Positions 17,650 through 24,977 of a DNA stretch of 64,000 nucleotides are shown here, piece by piece (within the stretch, counting starts at the first letter, position 1; each line of letters starts with the position of its first letter). The DNA is taken from NCBI GenBank assembly GCA_036479015.1, contig JAZGFB010000033.1:1-64000 (forward strand), given 5' to 3'. Both the position numbers and the translations under genes were made by a program. The notes beneath the pieces are model-generated. The model saw only the letters and a list, made by a program, of their open reading frames with translations. It did no database searches and was not told where the DNA came from. Source of the DNA: NVTR01 sp036479015 (GTDB lineage: Bacteria; Pseudomonadota; Alphaproteobacteria; Rhodobacterales; Rhodobacteraceae).

Positions 17650-17966
17650 ATGCCTATTTGACGGACCCGCCGACCACAGATGAAGACACGCGCGCCTATG
17701 GCAAACGCCTGCAAGCACAGGGCCAACGTGAGCTGTATATACGCAAAGCACTACGCGCGCATTTTGGGCTGTCCATTGACGAAACAATCGCTGCCTGCGC
17801 GGAACTGCCGGACGCCCGGCTTTTGGAATTAAACGCGCTGCGTGCCCGGTTTCCCGCACTTAATGCCAACCGGCTGGCTTGGAAAATATCCAAGTCCCTG
17901 ACAATTCCAAAGACAGATGCCCTTATTTGGGCGCAAAGGCTGCTGAAAAAAGAAGGGAGGGTTTAG
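17646..17966 (+). CDS. Unknown small soluble protein inside the Mrp operon
   Basis: 106 residues, with no membrane segment, overlapping the preceding subunit by four bases and ending two bases before the next gene. The sequence is helical and basic, with RAYGKRLQAQGQRELYIRKALRAHF and a leucine-rich LLELNALRARFPALNANRLAW stretch. I do not recognise a family. Its position in a fully overlapping operon argues that it is a real gene, possibly an assembly or regulatory factor for the antiporter. Confidence 0.75.
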   Translation: MNAYLTDPPTTDEDTRAYGKRLQAQGQRELYIRKALRAHFGLSIDETIAACAELPDARLLELNALRARFPALNANRLAWKISKSLTIPKTDALIWAQRLLKKEGRV

Positions 17967-17968
17967 CC

Positions 17969-18313
17969 ATGTCAGATAATGGAACCGATCCCAAAACCTA
18001 CCCCGCCCTTGGCCGCCTGCTGCTGTGGGTTGACAGGCCGGGCAGCGCCAACCGGATATTTTGGGCGCTGGCGCTGATCTGCGCCGGCCTGTTCGCCTAT
18101 GATTTCACCTTTGAAAAACACGGCCATTTCAGCATGGAAAACTTGCCGGGCTTCTTTGGCGCATTTGGCTTCATCGCCTTCACCGCCGTCATCCTTGGGG
18201 CCAAGGCGCTGCGGCTGCTGATCAAGCGACCAGAAGATTTTTACGCCGAACACTCTGTCGACACAGAAGACTACCCAGCCTCCGGCCTGGAAAAGCGTGA
18301 TCACGATGCTTGA
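17969..18313 (+). CDS. Unknown small membrane protein inside the Mrp operon
   Basis: 114 residues from the ATG at 17969, which has a GAAGGGAGGG ribosome site. The frame is open further upstream but that part overlaps the preceding gene. It has two membrane helices, at about residues 31-47 (IFWALALICAGLFAYDF) and 64-84 (GFFGAFGFIAFTAVILGAKAL). Charged ends flank them, including KRPEDFYAEHSVDTEDY at the C-terminus. The family is not recognised. It overlaps the third D-type subunit and is presumably an accessory membrane subunit of the same complex. Confidence 0.75.
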   Translation: MSDNGTDPKTYPALGRLLLWVDRPGSANRIFWALALICAGLFAYDFTFEKHGHFSMENLPGFFGAFGFIAFTAVILGAKALRLLIKRPEDFYAEHSVDTEDYPASGLEKRDHDA

Positions 18314-20003
18314 CCAAATCCCCACCGCGTTCCTGTTTATTTGTGCTGCCCTTGTCGTGCCGTTCCTGCCCGCAGGGCGCGTCCGGTCGCTGTGGTTGCT
18401 TTTGGTGCCGATCTTAGCCGCCTGGCAGGTTTGGGGGTTAGAGCTGAACAGCCATATGCAAACCCAGTTCTTTGGTTTTGATCTTGACCTGATGCGGGTT
18501 GATAAACTGTCGCGTATATTCGCGCTGATCTTTTGCATGGCGGCGTTCCTGGGCAACCTTTACGCTTGGCACCTGCGCGACACGGTGCAGCAAGCGGCGG
18601 CCCTGCTTTACGCAGGCGCTGCCATCGGTGCGGTGTTCGCGGGTGACTTGATATCGCTGTTCTTTTACTGGGAAGGCACGGCCATCGCGTCGGTGTTTTT
18701 GATCTGGGCCCGGCGCACCGAAGGCGCTTATCACACCGGTATGCGCTATCTGCTTATTCAGGTTGGGTCCGGCGTGATCCTGCTTGCAGGTGTGGCGCTG
18801 TATTACCGCGATACCGGTTCAATTTCGTTTGAGCTGATGACGCTTAATTCCCCGGCCACCTGGCTGATATTCATCGCTTTTGGCATCAAAGCCGCGTTTC
18901 CACTGCTGCACAACTGGCTGCAAGACAGCTATCCGGCGGCCACAGTGACCGGCACGGTGATCCTGTCGGCCTTTACCACCAAGCTGGCGATTTATGCCTT
19001 GGCGCGGGGCTTTGCCGGTACTGAGATTCTGATCTATATCGGCGTGGTCATGACGTTGTTTCCAATTTTCTTTGCCGAGATCGAAAATGACCTGCGCCGG
19101 GTGCTGGCCTATTCGCTGAACAATCAACTGGGGTTCATGGTCGTTGGCATCGGCATTGGCACCGAGATGGCAATTAACGGCACCGCCTCGCATGCCTTTG
19201 CCCACATTCTTTACAAAGCCCTGCTGTTCATGGCCGTTGGATCGGTGCTGTTTCGAACCGGCACCTCCAAAGCGTCCGAACTTGGCGGGCTCTATCGAAC
19301 CATGCCACTGACCATGATCTTTTGCCTGGTCGGTGCCGCATCAATTTCGGCGTTTCCACTGTTTTCCGGATTCGTCACCAAGTCCTTGATTTTGGATGAG
19401 GCAGCAGGCGCACATATGTACATAGTCTGGGGCGCGCTTGTCTTTGCCTCTGCCGGTGTATTGTCCCATTCCGGCATCAAAATCCCGTTCTTCATGTTCT
19501 TTGCCCATGACAGCGGCAAACGCCCCGCCGAGGCCCCAACCCATATGTTGCTGGCCATGGGGCTGACCGCGTTTTTGTGTATTGCAATCGGTGTGTTTCC
19601 CGCCCCGCTGTATGCGCTGTTACCCTATGAGGTCGACTATACCCCCTACACCACCAGCCATGTTGTCGGGCAGTTGCAACTGCTGTTCTTTGCCTTGCTG
19701 GCGTTTGGCATATTGATGCGCACAGGCATCCACCCGCCGGAATTGCGGGCTGTCAATCTGGACAGCGATGTCATCTATCGCAAATGGATGCCTCGGGTGC
19801 TTGGCAGGCTTTCAGTTATCACAGCCACCCTCTGGCAGGCAAAGCTCGGGTTTGTGATGCGCCGTTTAGACAGTATTGTGACCGGCCTTTATCGCAGTCA
19901 TGGCCCCGAGGGGCGCATGGCGCGCACCTGGCCCATTGGGTCCATGGTGATCTGGATTGCCGTTATCCTAAGCGCCACGCTTTTGCTGAATTTCTTTGGT
20001 TAG
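18297..20003 (+). CDS. Antiporter-type proton channel subunit (third, NuoL/MrpD-like)
   Basis: Third NuoL/M/N-family subunit, 568 residues from GTG 18297; an ATG at 18306 is equally possible. The channel residues are kept: glutamate in LFFYWEGTAIASVFLIW (E126) and lysine in FGIKAAFPLLHNWLQDSYP (K198), followed by SAFTTKLAIYALARG. AYSLNNQLGFMVVGIGIG is the signature segment. It is longer than the other two, with a C-terminal extension ending in an extra helix. Two small unknown genes separate it from the other D-type genes. Its last four bases overlap the convergent permease gene. Confidence 0.88.
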   Translation: MITMLDQIPTAFLFICAALVVPFLPAGRVRSLWLLLVPILAAWQVWGLELNSHMQTQFFGFDLDLMRVDKLSRIFALIFCMAAFLGNLYAWHLRDTVQQAAALLYAGAAIGAVFAGDLISLFFYWEGTAIASVFLIWARRTEGAYHTGMRYLLIQVGSGVILLAGVALYYRDTGSISFELMTLNSPATWLIFIAFGIKAAFPLLHNWLQDSYPAATVTGTVILSAFTTKLAIYALARGFAGTEILIYIGVVMTLFPIFFAEIENDLRRVLAYSLNNQLGFMVVGIGIGTEMAINGTASHAFAHILYKALLFMAVGSVLFRTGTSKASELGGLYRTMPLTMIFCLVGAASISAFPLFSGFVTKSLILDEAAGAHMYIVWGALVFASAGVLSHSGIKIPFFMFFAHDSGKRPAEAPTHMLLAMGLTAFLCIAIGVFPAPLYALLPYEVDYTPYTTSHVVGQLQLLFFALLAFGILMRTGIHPPELRAVNLDSDVIYRKWMPRVLGRLSVITATLWQAKLGFVMRRLDSIVTGLYRSHGPEGRMARTWPIGSMVIWIAVILSATLLLNFFG

Positions 20004-21031
20004 GCGATTGCCGCCCAGATTGACCCGGCAATCATCGAACCCACAAATGCAAAGCCCAGATATGACAGAAATATCCTTGGCTTCACCAGCGCCCAGACAG
20101 CAACCGCCGCCGGTATGCAGCTGACCCCGCCCGCCAGCACAAATGACATTGCGGCGCCCTGGCTCATGCCTTGCTCCAACAACCCGGCAATAAGCGGCAC
20201 AGCGGCGTAGCCGTTCAAATACGCAGGCCCCCCCAGCAATGCCCCCAGGAAAATCGGCTGGAACCCGTCCCCCCCCAGCACGTTTGCCACCAGATCGGCG
20301 GGAATATAGGTCAACATCAGGCTTTCCAAAGTGTAAGCAAGCACCAGCCATTTCGTCAGGAATAGCGCGTTCTTTAGCGTTTCCCGGCGAAAAACCTGAA
20401 CCCGTGGCTGTTCTGTCCAAAACTTCCATACCGGTGCCCCGTCAAAACTGTTGTCGCCACAACCACACCCCGTGGCCTCCCCTTCTTTCAGCGGGTTGGC
20501 AAACAGGCCGGTGGGGGCAAGTACCTTAACGCCAAATCCGCCAAAAAGCCCCAGCCCGACGGCTGCAATCGTCTTGGCAATGGCGAAATCCACGCCCAAA
20601 GCGCTCGAGGTGATCAAAAACATCGCCGGGTCCATCAGTGGTGACGCCAACCAAAATGCCATAACGGCTGACAATGGCGCGCCCATGGCCAGCAGGGCGG
20701 CGATGAATGGAATGACTTCGCACGAACAAAACGGCGCGATGCCCCCCACCAGGGCGGCGACGAATATCATCCGAACTTCGCGCCCCTGAAACGCCGATGC
20801 CACAACGGCTTCGGCACCGCTGGCGCGCAGGTATCCAATGGCCAACACAGCAAACAGAATGAACGGCGCGGTCTGGGCGAACGCCTTTATCGTAAATGCC
20901 AAAGTCGGCAGGAACAGATACGGGCTGAAAATCCCAAGCAGCAAAAATATAACAGCAGTTGCCAGCCAGGCTTTGTCTAAGCGGGCGGGGCGCTTTCCCC
21001 CGGTTGTGTGGGTTTGGCTGTCAGTGGTCAT
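20000..21031 (-). CDS. Metal efflux permease, DUF318/SO_0444 (ArsP-like) family
   Basis: Inner-membrane permease of 343 residues from the ATG at 21031, which has GGGGAT upstream. A longer frame to 21070 lies inside arsR. About eight helices are visible. The conserved FCSCEVIPF motif is at residues 101-109, the hallmark cysteine pair of this permease family. A cytoplasmic loop has a cysteine cluster (ATGCGCGD) that could bind a soft metal. SO_0444-type relatives export copper or zinc, and ArsP relatives export organoarsenicals. The substrate here is not decided by sequence. It is coupled to arsR upstream. Confidence 0.85.
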   Translation of the reverse strand: MTTDSQTHTTGGKRPARLDKAWLATAVIFLLLGIFSPYLFLPTLAFTIKAFAQTAPFILFAVLAIGYLRASGAEAVVASAFQGREVRMIFVAALVGGIAPFCSCEVIPFIAALLAMGAPLSAVMAFWLASPLMDPAMFLITSSALGVDFAIAKTIAAVGLGLFGGFGVKVLAPTGLFANPLKEGEATGCGCGDNSFDGAPVWKFWTEQPRVQVFRRETLKNALFLTKWLVLAYTLESLMLTYIPADLVANVLGGDGFQPIFLGALLGGPAYLNGYAAVPLIAGLLEQGMSQGAAMSFVLAGGVSCIPAAVAVWALVKPRIFLSYLGFAFVGSMIAGSIWAAIA

Positions 21032-21377
21032 TGCTATCCCCGTGATGCGTGTGGCGCTGATGGCCCGCATCGGCGCAGCATTCTGACAATAGAAATTCGC
21101 TCAGGCGCTGAACCGTGTCATAGGCGATGGCGGCGCAGATAATTGAGCGCCCTTTTCGGTGCTGCTTGACCAGCCCGGCATGGCTTAGAAATTTCACATG
21201 GTGGGTCAGGGTTGCCCCGGTAATGCCGGTTGCTTTGCCAAGCTCCCCAATTGACAACCCGTCCGGCCCAGCCCGCACAAGTGCCCGTATGACGCCAAGG
21301 CGCTGCTCTGAACCCAGTGCGGCAAACGCCTGCGCTGCCTGAACTATTGATGTCTCTGTTGACTCTGATATTTCCAT
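21021..21377 (-). CDS. ArsR-family metal-responsive repressor
   Basis: Winged-helix repressor of 118 residues. The helix-turn-helix spans about residues 40-66 (SIGELGKATGITGATLTHHV), followed by the wing QHRKGRSIICAA. Cysteines at 81, 100 and 101 and a histidine-rich tail (GHQRHTHHGDSNDH) could form the sensing site. The usual ELCVCDL site in helix alpha-3 is absent. It overlaps the start of the permease gene by 11 bases, so it should repress itself and the permease until metal binds. An A/T-rich inverted repeat lies just upstream. Confidence 0.88.
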   Translation of the reverse strand: MEISESTETSIVQAAQAFAALGSEQRLGVIRALVRAGPDGLSIGELGKATGITGATLTHHVKFLSHAGLVKQHRKGRSIICAAIAYDTVQRLSEFLLSECCADAGHQRHTHHGDSNDH

Positions 21378-21378
21378 A

Positions 21379-21390
21379 ATTCTAGAAATA
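21379..21390. promoter_or_regulatory. Candidate ArsR operator
   Basis: A palindrome TTCTAGAA at 21380-21387, extended imperfectly on both sides, lies two bases upstream of the arsR start codon. It sits in an A/T-rich stretch unlike its surroundings. ArsR proteins usually bind imperfect A/T-rich inverted repeats overlapping their own promoter, so this is a reasonable operator, but assignment is by position only. Confidence 0.35.
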
Positions 21391-21495
21391 TAGAAGTTAT
21401 ATGTTTTGTCAACGGCCCAGGGGCTACTGCCGTTTATTTGTATGGACGCGCCACACCATTGGTCGGCCTCGCCACATGACCGCCCGGCCCATCAC

Positions 21496-22272
21496 CTAAC
21501 CGCAATACCCGCCCCGCACTGCCTCATCTGCCACAATGCGCGCCAGATCCCGATCACTAATATCGCCAATAATCACCGTGCGTCCGATCACCATGCCGGG
21601 GGTTCCCAGCATGCCAAACATGTTGGCCACGGCGCGTGATTGCCACATCTGATCATTGACTTGTGGGCTGTTCATATCCGCCAGCAGGCGCGCGCCATCG
21701 ATGCCTACGCTTTGCGCCAGTAACCCGACATAGCCCTCATTTGCCTGAAATCGCGACCGCATCAACCGGTCATGAAACGCGTCATACGCGCCTTGATTGC
21801 GCGCCGCGATCGCTGCCCGTGCCGCCATCTTTGACCCGACACCCAAGGCCGCCAGGTCATGCCAGTTTAGCGCAACACCTTTCAGGGCCCGCAAACGCGG
21901 TGTTAAGCGACGGCAAATGGGGCATTGATAATCAAAGAAATAAGCCATCGGCACCTGGCCCGCCGTCCCGGTGCTCTGCCCAAACAACGCCGCGCAAATA
22001 TCGCGCGCCACCACCCGTTCTGCCACCACCAACCCCTCTGGCGTGTCCTCAGGAATGCCGATCAGCGGGTCAAACCCACCGCTGATTTCCCCGCCACTTA
22101 ACCGCCGATACCCGGCCGGTTCAACCATATCCTGAAACGGCAGCGGCTGTTGTGGCAGCAGTCCTGTCAACCACCCGGTAAACCACCCCGACCGCACCCC
22201 AGCGTAGCCCATAACCGCCAGCGCCCCAGCCCCGACAATAAACCGCCGCCGATCCAGGGGCGCACGGCTCAT
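21496..22272 (-). CDS. DsbA-family thioredoxin-like protein
   Basis: Exported thioredoxin-fold protein of 258 residues. The N-terminus has a short RRRF at 8-11 followed by a hydrophobic helix, resembling a Tat-type signal or anchor. The active site is CPIC at residues 117-120 in the sequence FFDYQCPICRRL. The DsbA-type helical insertion follows, and the cis-proline loop is LGTPGMVIG. It should oxidise or isomerise protein thiols on the outer side of the inner membrane. It overlaps the ABC permease gene by four bases, so a link between transport and thiol chemistry is suggested. Confidence 0.85.
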   Translation of the reverse strand: MSRAPLDRRRFIVGAGALAVMGYAGVRSGWFTGWLTGLLPQQPLPFQDMVEPAGYRRLSGGEISGGFDPLIGIPEDTPEGLVVAERVVARDICAALFGQSTGTAGQVPMAYFFDYQCPICRRLTPRLRALKGVALNWHDLAALGVGSKMAARAAIAARNQGAYDAFHDRLMRSRFQANEGYVGLLAQSVGIDGARLLADMNSPQVNDQMWQSRAVANMFGMLGTPGMVIGRTVIIGDISDRDLARIVADEAVRGGYCG

Positions 22273-23030
22273 TGGCGCAGCCGCCAGCCGGTTTTAAAGA
22301 TCATCCAGACAATCGCGATACACAGTGCCAAAAACCCGCATACGGCAATGACAGAGGCCGCAACCGGCACATCCGCCACGTCAAAAAATGACCAGCGGAA
22401 ACCGGAAATCAGATACAGTACCGGGTTGAATTTGGTAACGGTCTGCCAGGCCTCAGGCAGCATTGAGACCGAATAAAATGACCCGCCCAAAAATACCAAA
22501 GGCGTGATCACCAGCAATGGAATCAACTGCAATTGTTCAAAATTCTTTGCCCAAATGCCAATGATAAACCCCAGCAATGAAAATGTTATCGCCGTCAGCA
22601 CCATGAATGTTACCATCCAAACCGGGTGCGCAATTGATATATCAACAAACAACGTCGACGTCGCCAAAATGATCAGCGATATGGCAATCGCCTTGGTCGC
22701 CGCCGCCCCAACATAGCCGATCACGATCTCAATGAACGACATCGGCGCGCTCAGCAGCTCATAGATTGTGCCGATGAATTTCGGGAAATAAATCCCAAAG
22801 GACGCATTGCTGACGGTCTGTTGCAACAGCGTCAGCATGATCAACCCCGGCACAATAAACGCACCATAACTGACCCCATCAACCGATTGTATGCGGCTGC
22901 CGATGGCGGTGCCAAAGACAATGAAATACAGCACCGTCGATAGAACCGGCGAAACGATCGACTGGGCAAGGGTGCGAAATGTCCGTGTCATTTCAAAGAC
23001 ATAAATGGCCTTTATCGCATACCAGTTCAT
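22269..23030 (-). CDS. ABC-2 type transporter permease
   Basis: Membrane subunit of an ABC-2 exporter, 253 residues and six predicted helices. It starts MNWYAIKAIYVFEMTRTFRT, has the typical first helix STVLYFIVFGTAIGS and the VPGLIMLTLLQQ segment, and contains the family stretch PLVFLGGSFYSVSMLPEAW before the last periplasmic loop. It resembles the NodJ/YadH group. It overlaps the ATPase by four bases at its start and the DsbA-like gene by four at its end. The substrate is not known. Confidence 0.92.
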   Translation of the reverse strand: MNWYAIKAIYVFEMTRTFRTLAQSIVSPVLSTVLYFIVFGTAIGSRIQSVDGVSYGAFIVPGLIMLTLLQQTVSNASFGIYFPKFIGTIYELLSAPMSFIEIVIGYVGAAATKAIAISLIILATSTLFVDISIAHPVWMVTFMVLTAITFSLLGFIIGIWAKNFEQLQLIPLLVITPLVFLGGSFYSVSMLPEAWQTVTKFNPVLYLISGFRWSFFDVADVPVAASVIAVCGFLALCIAIVWMIFKTGWRLRQ

Positions 23031-23953
23031 GCCGCGTCCTCCACCAGGGTCAAAAATATCTGCTCCAGCGAACTTTGCGATGTGCTTAAATCGCGCACGG
23101 ATAGCCCGGCCTCTGACAGATCCGCCAACAGCCGGGTGATGCCGGTGCGCTCGGCGCGGGTGTCATAGTCATAGCGCAGTGATCCACCATCATCCGCCAG
23201 CACCAAGCCATAGGCGCTCAACGCCGCCGGCACTTTGCCAATTGGTTTTTGCAGCTCTAACAGCATCTGCTTGTGGCCCAGCTGCTTCATCAATGTGGTC
23301 GTTTCCTCAACCAGCACCAGCTTACCTTTGTTGATCACCCCGATGCGGTCGGCCATTTCCTCGGCCTCTTCAATGTAATGGGTGGTCAAAATAATTGTCA
23401 CACCATCGTCGCGCAGCTTGCGCACCAATTCCCACATATCCTTGCGCAGGCTCACATCCACCCCGGCGGTGGGCTCATCCAGAAATAGTATCCGCGGCTC
23501 ATGGGCCAGCGCCTTGGCAATCAACACCCGGCGCTTCATGCCGCCGGACAATTCCATATTGCGACTGTCCTTCTTGTCCCACAATGACAGTGATCGCAGC
23601 ACCGCTTCTATATGGGCGTCATCGCGGGGCTTGCCAAACAAACCGCGCGAAAACCGCGTGGTATTGATCACCGTTTCAAACGGTTCAATGGTAATTTCCT
23701 GGGGCACCAGCCCGATCAGGCTGCGCGCCGCGCGATAGTCGCGCTCAATATCATGCCCGGCCACCGCCACACTGCCCGAACTGATCTTTACCAACCCGCA
23801 AATGGCAGAAATCAACGTGGTCTTGCCCGCCCCATTGGGCCCCAACAGCGCCAGAATTTCACCCTGCTTAATCTCAAGCGAGACATCGCTTAACGCCGCT
23901 GGCCCGCTGGCATATTGCTTTGATAGGTTTTCAATAGAAATTATAGAAGCCAT
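23027..23953 (-). CDS. ABC-2 type transporter ATPase
   Basis: ATPase partner of the following permease, 308 residues. Walker A is LLGPNGAGKTTL, Q-loop VPQEITIEP, signature LSGGMKRRV, Walker B ILFLDEPTAGVD and H-loop LTTHYIEEAEEM. The ~80-residue C-terminal domain after the ATPase core is the kind seen in YadG/NodI-type drug or oligosaccharide exporters. It is the first gene of a three-gene operon ATPase - permease - DsbA-like protein. Confidence 0.93.
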   Translation of the reverse strand: MASIISIENLSKQYASGPAALSDVSLEIKQGEILALLGPNGAGKTTLISAICGLVKISSGSVAVAGHDIERDYRAARSLIGLVPQEITIEPFETVINTTRFSRGLFGKPRDDAHIEAVLRSLSLWDKKDSRNMELSGGMKRRVLIAKALAHEPRILFLDEPTAGVDVSLRKDMWELVRKLRDDGVTIILTTHYIEEAEEMADRIGVINKGKLVLVEETTTLMKQLGHKQMLLELQKPIGKVPAALSAYGLVLADDGGSLRYDYDTRAERTGITRLLADLSEAGLSVRDLSTSQSSLEQIFLTLVEDAA

Positions 23954-24014
23954 CCAAACACTCCAGACATAAATTCATACAGAAACTAGCCCGGCAACCG
24001 ACACGGCACCAGAC

Positions 24015-24040
24015 GTCTTCTTCTTTTCAAAAATATCTTC
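24015..24040 (-). repeat. Dispersed GGATATTTTTGAAA-like motif (copy 1)
   Basis: On the minus strand the sequence reads GAAGATATTTTTGAAAAG and then GAAGAAG. It lies 55 bases past the gcrA stop in the gcrA sense direction. Similar motifs occur downstream of gnd (30617), rpmB (33721) and putA (47591), each time on the sense strand of the preceding gene. Confidence 0.5.
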
Positions 24041-24046
24041 GGGGGG

Positions 24047-24080
24047 ATTGGTCCCAGACCAATGGGGGCAGACAGCCCCC
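24047..24080 (-). terminator. Double hairpin downstream of gcrA
   Basis: On the minus strand, GGGGGC-TGTCT-GCCCCC (24080-24064) is followed directly by ATTGGTC-TGG-GACCAAT (24063-24047). Both stems are perfect, and they begin 15 bases past the gcrA stop. An A/T-rich tract with TATTTTT follows. This is a likely transcription terminator or 3'-end-stabilising structure for gcrA. Confidence 0.5.
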
Positions 24081-24094
24081 AAACAGCATCGCCG

Positions 24095-24652
24095 TTAGCG
24101 CCGCCGGTCGCGCCGTGACGACATCGGCTGAAACGCCACCCCAACATGGGCCTCGCAATAGGGCTTGCCGGTTTTCACAGCCAACCCGCAAAACCAAAAT
24201 TCATCCGTTGCCGGATCACCAATGGGCCACTTGCAGGTCCGCTCGGTTAATTCCATCAGGCTGATCTTTTTGGCCGTCTTTTCCACTTCACGCACAGAGG
24301 CCAATGCTTCCGGGCTGATCTCATTGGCAGAGGGCTGTGGTGGCAACGGTTGCCCCGCCGGAATGATCGCGCGGCGCAAATGCCCAACGGGCCGCTTTAC
24401 CGGCACAGGAATGTTTTCAGGTGCGGGCGTTTTTGCCGCCACCTTGGGCTTTGCGGCAGGCTTGGCCTTTTCCTTAGGGGCGGCTTTTGCGGTGCCACCA
24501 CCGGCTGCACGGTTGGACAGGCCCAACCGGTGCACTTTACCGATCACCGCATTGCGTGTGACGCCGCCAAGCTCTTTGGCGATCTGGCTGGCCGACTGGC
24601 CTTCGCCCCACATCTTTTTCAGCACATCTACGCGCTCGTCTGTCCAGGCCAT
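24095..24652 (-). CDS. gcrA: GcrA cell-cycle regulator
   Basis: Alphaproteobacterial sigma70-associated regulator that acts at promoters carrying CcrM-methylated GANTC sites, 185 residues. The N-terminal DNA-binding domain MAWTDERVDVLKKMWGEGQS continues into ASQIAKELGGVTRNAVIGKVHRLGL. The middle is a lysine/alanine/proline-rich linker. The C-terminal domain, which contacts RNA polymerase, has ERTCKWPIGDP and WFCGLAVKTGKPYCEAHVG with conserved cysteines. This gene is one of the clearest markers that the window is from an alphaproteobacterium. Confidence 0.95.
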   Translation of the reverse strand: MAWTDERVDVLKKMWGEGQSASQIAKELGGVTRNAVIGKVHRLGLSNRAAGGGTAKAAPKEKAKPAAKPKVAAKTPAPENIPVPVKRPVGHLRRAIIPAGQPLPPQPSANEISPEALASVREVEKTAKKISLMELTERTCKWPIGDPATDEFWFCGLAVKTGKPYCEAHVGVAFQPMSSRRDRRR

Positions 24653-24977
24653 GGGTTTTCCTTAAATCTGTCGGTCCCCACCATACCCTGCCAATGGGGG
24701 CGGGCACAAGTATCCGTTGTTCCAAATTTTTCGCAGAAGAATTACCCCTAAAATTACCCCCCAAAACCCTGGCATAACTCTGCCAAAACTCTGGACAGCC
24801 CTTAATTTTCAGGCTACCAATCCGGCCATGACGCATATGAGCACACATATTTCAATCCGACGACGCCGACGCTAACCCGTCCGGCGCGCCCTTGCGCATC
24901 TTTTTCCCCCACCAATATCGTTGACTTGCCCCCGTGCCCCGTGCACCCCTCGGGCTTTAATAAATAGGCCAAACCCC
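24653..24977. other. Divergent intergenic region gcrA/argD
   Basis: A 325-base region between the divergent gcrA and argD genes. It contains an imperfect copy of the TTTTTCGCAGAA hairpin family at about 24724-24746, followed by two TTACCCC repeats. The frame open from 24921 into argD starts with TTG and has no family resemblance, so it is treated as non-coding. No other gene is seen. Promoters for both flanking genes must lie here but were not resolved. Confidence 0.5.
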
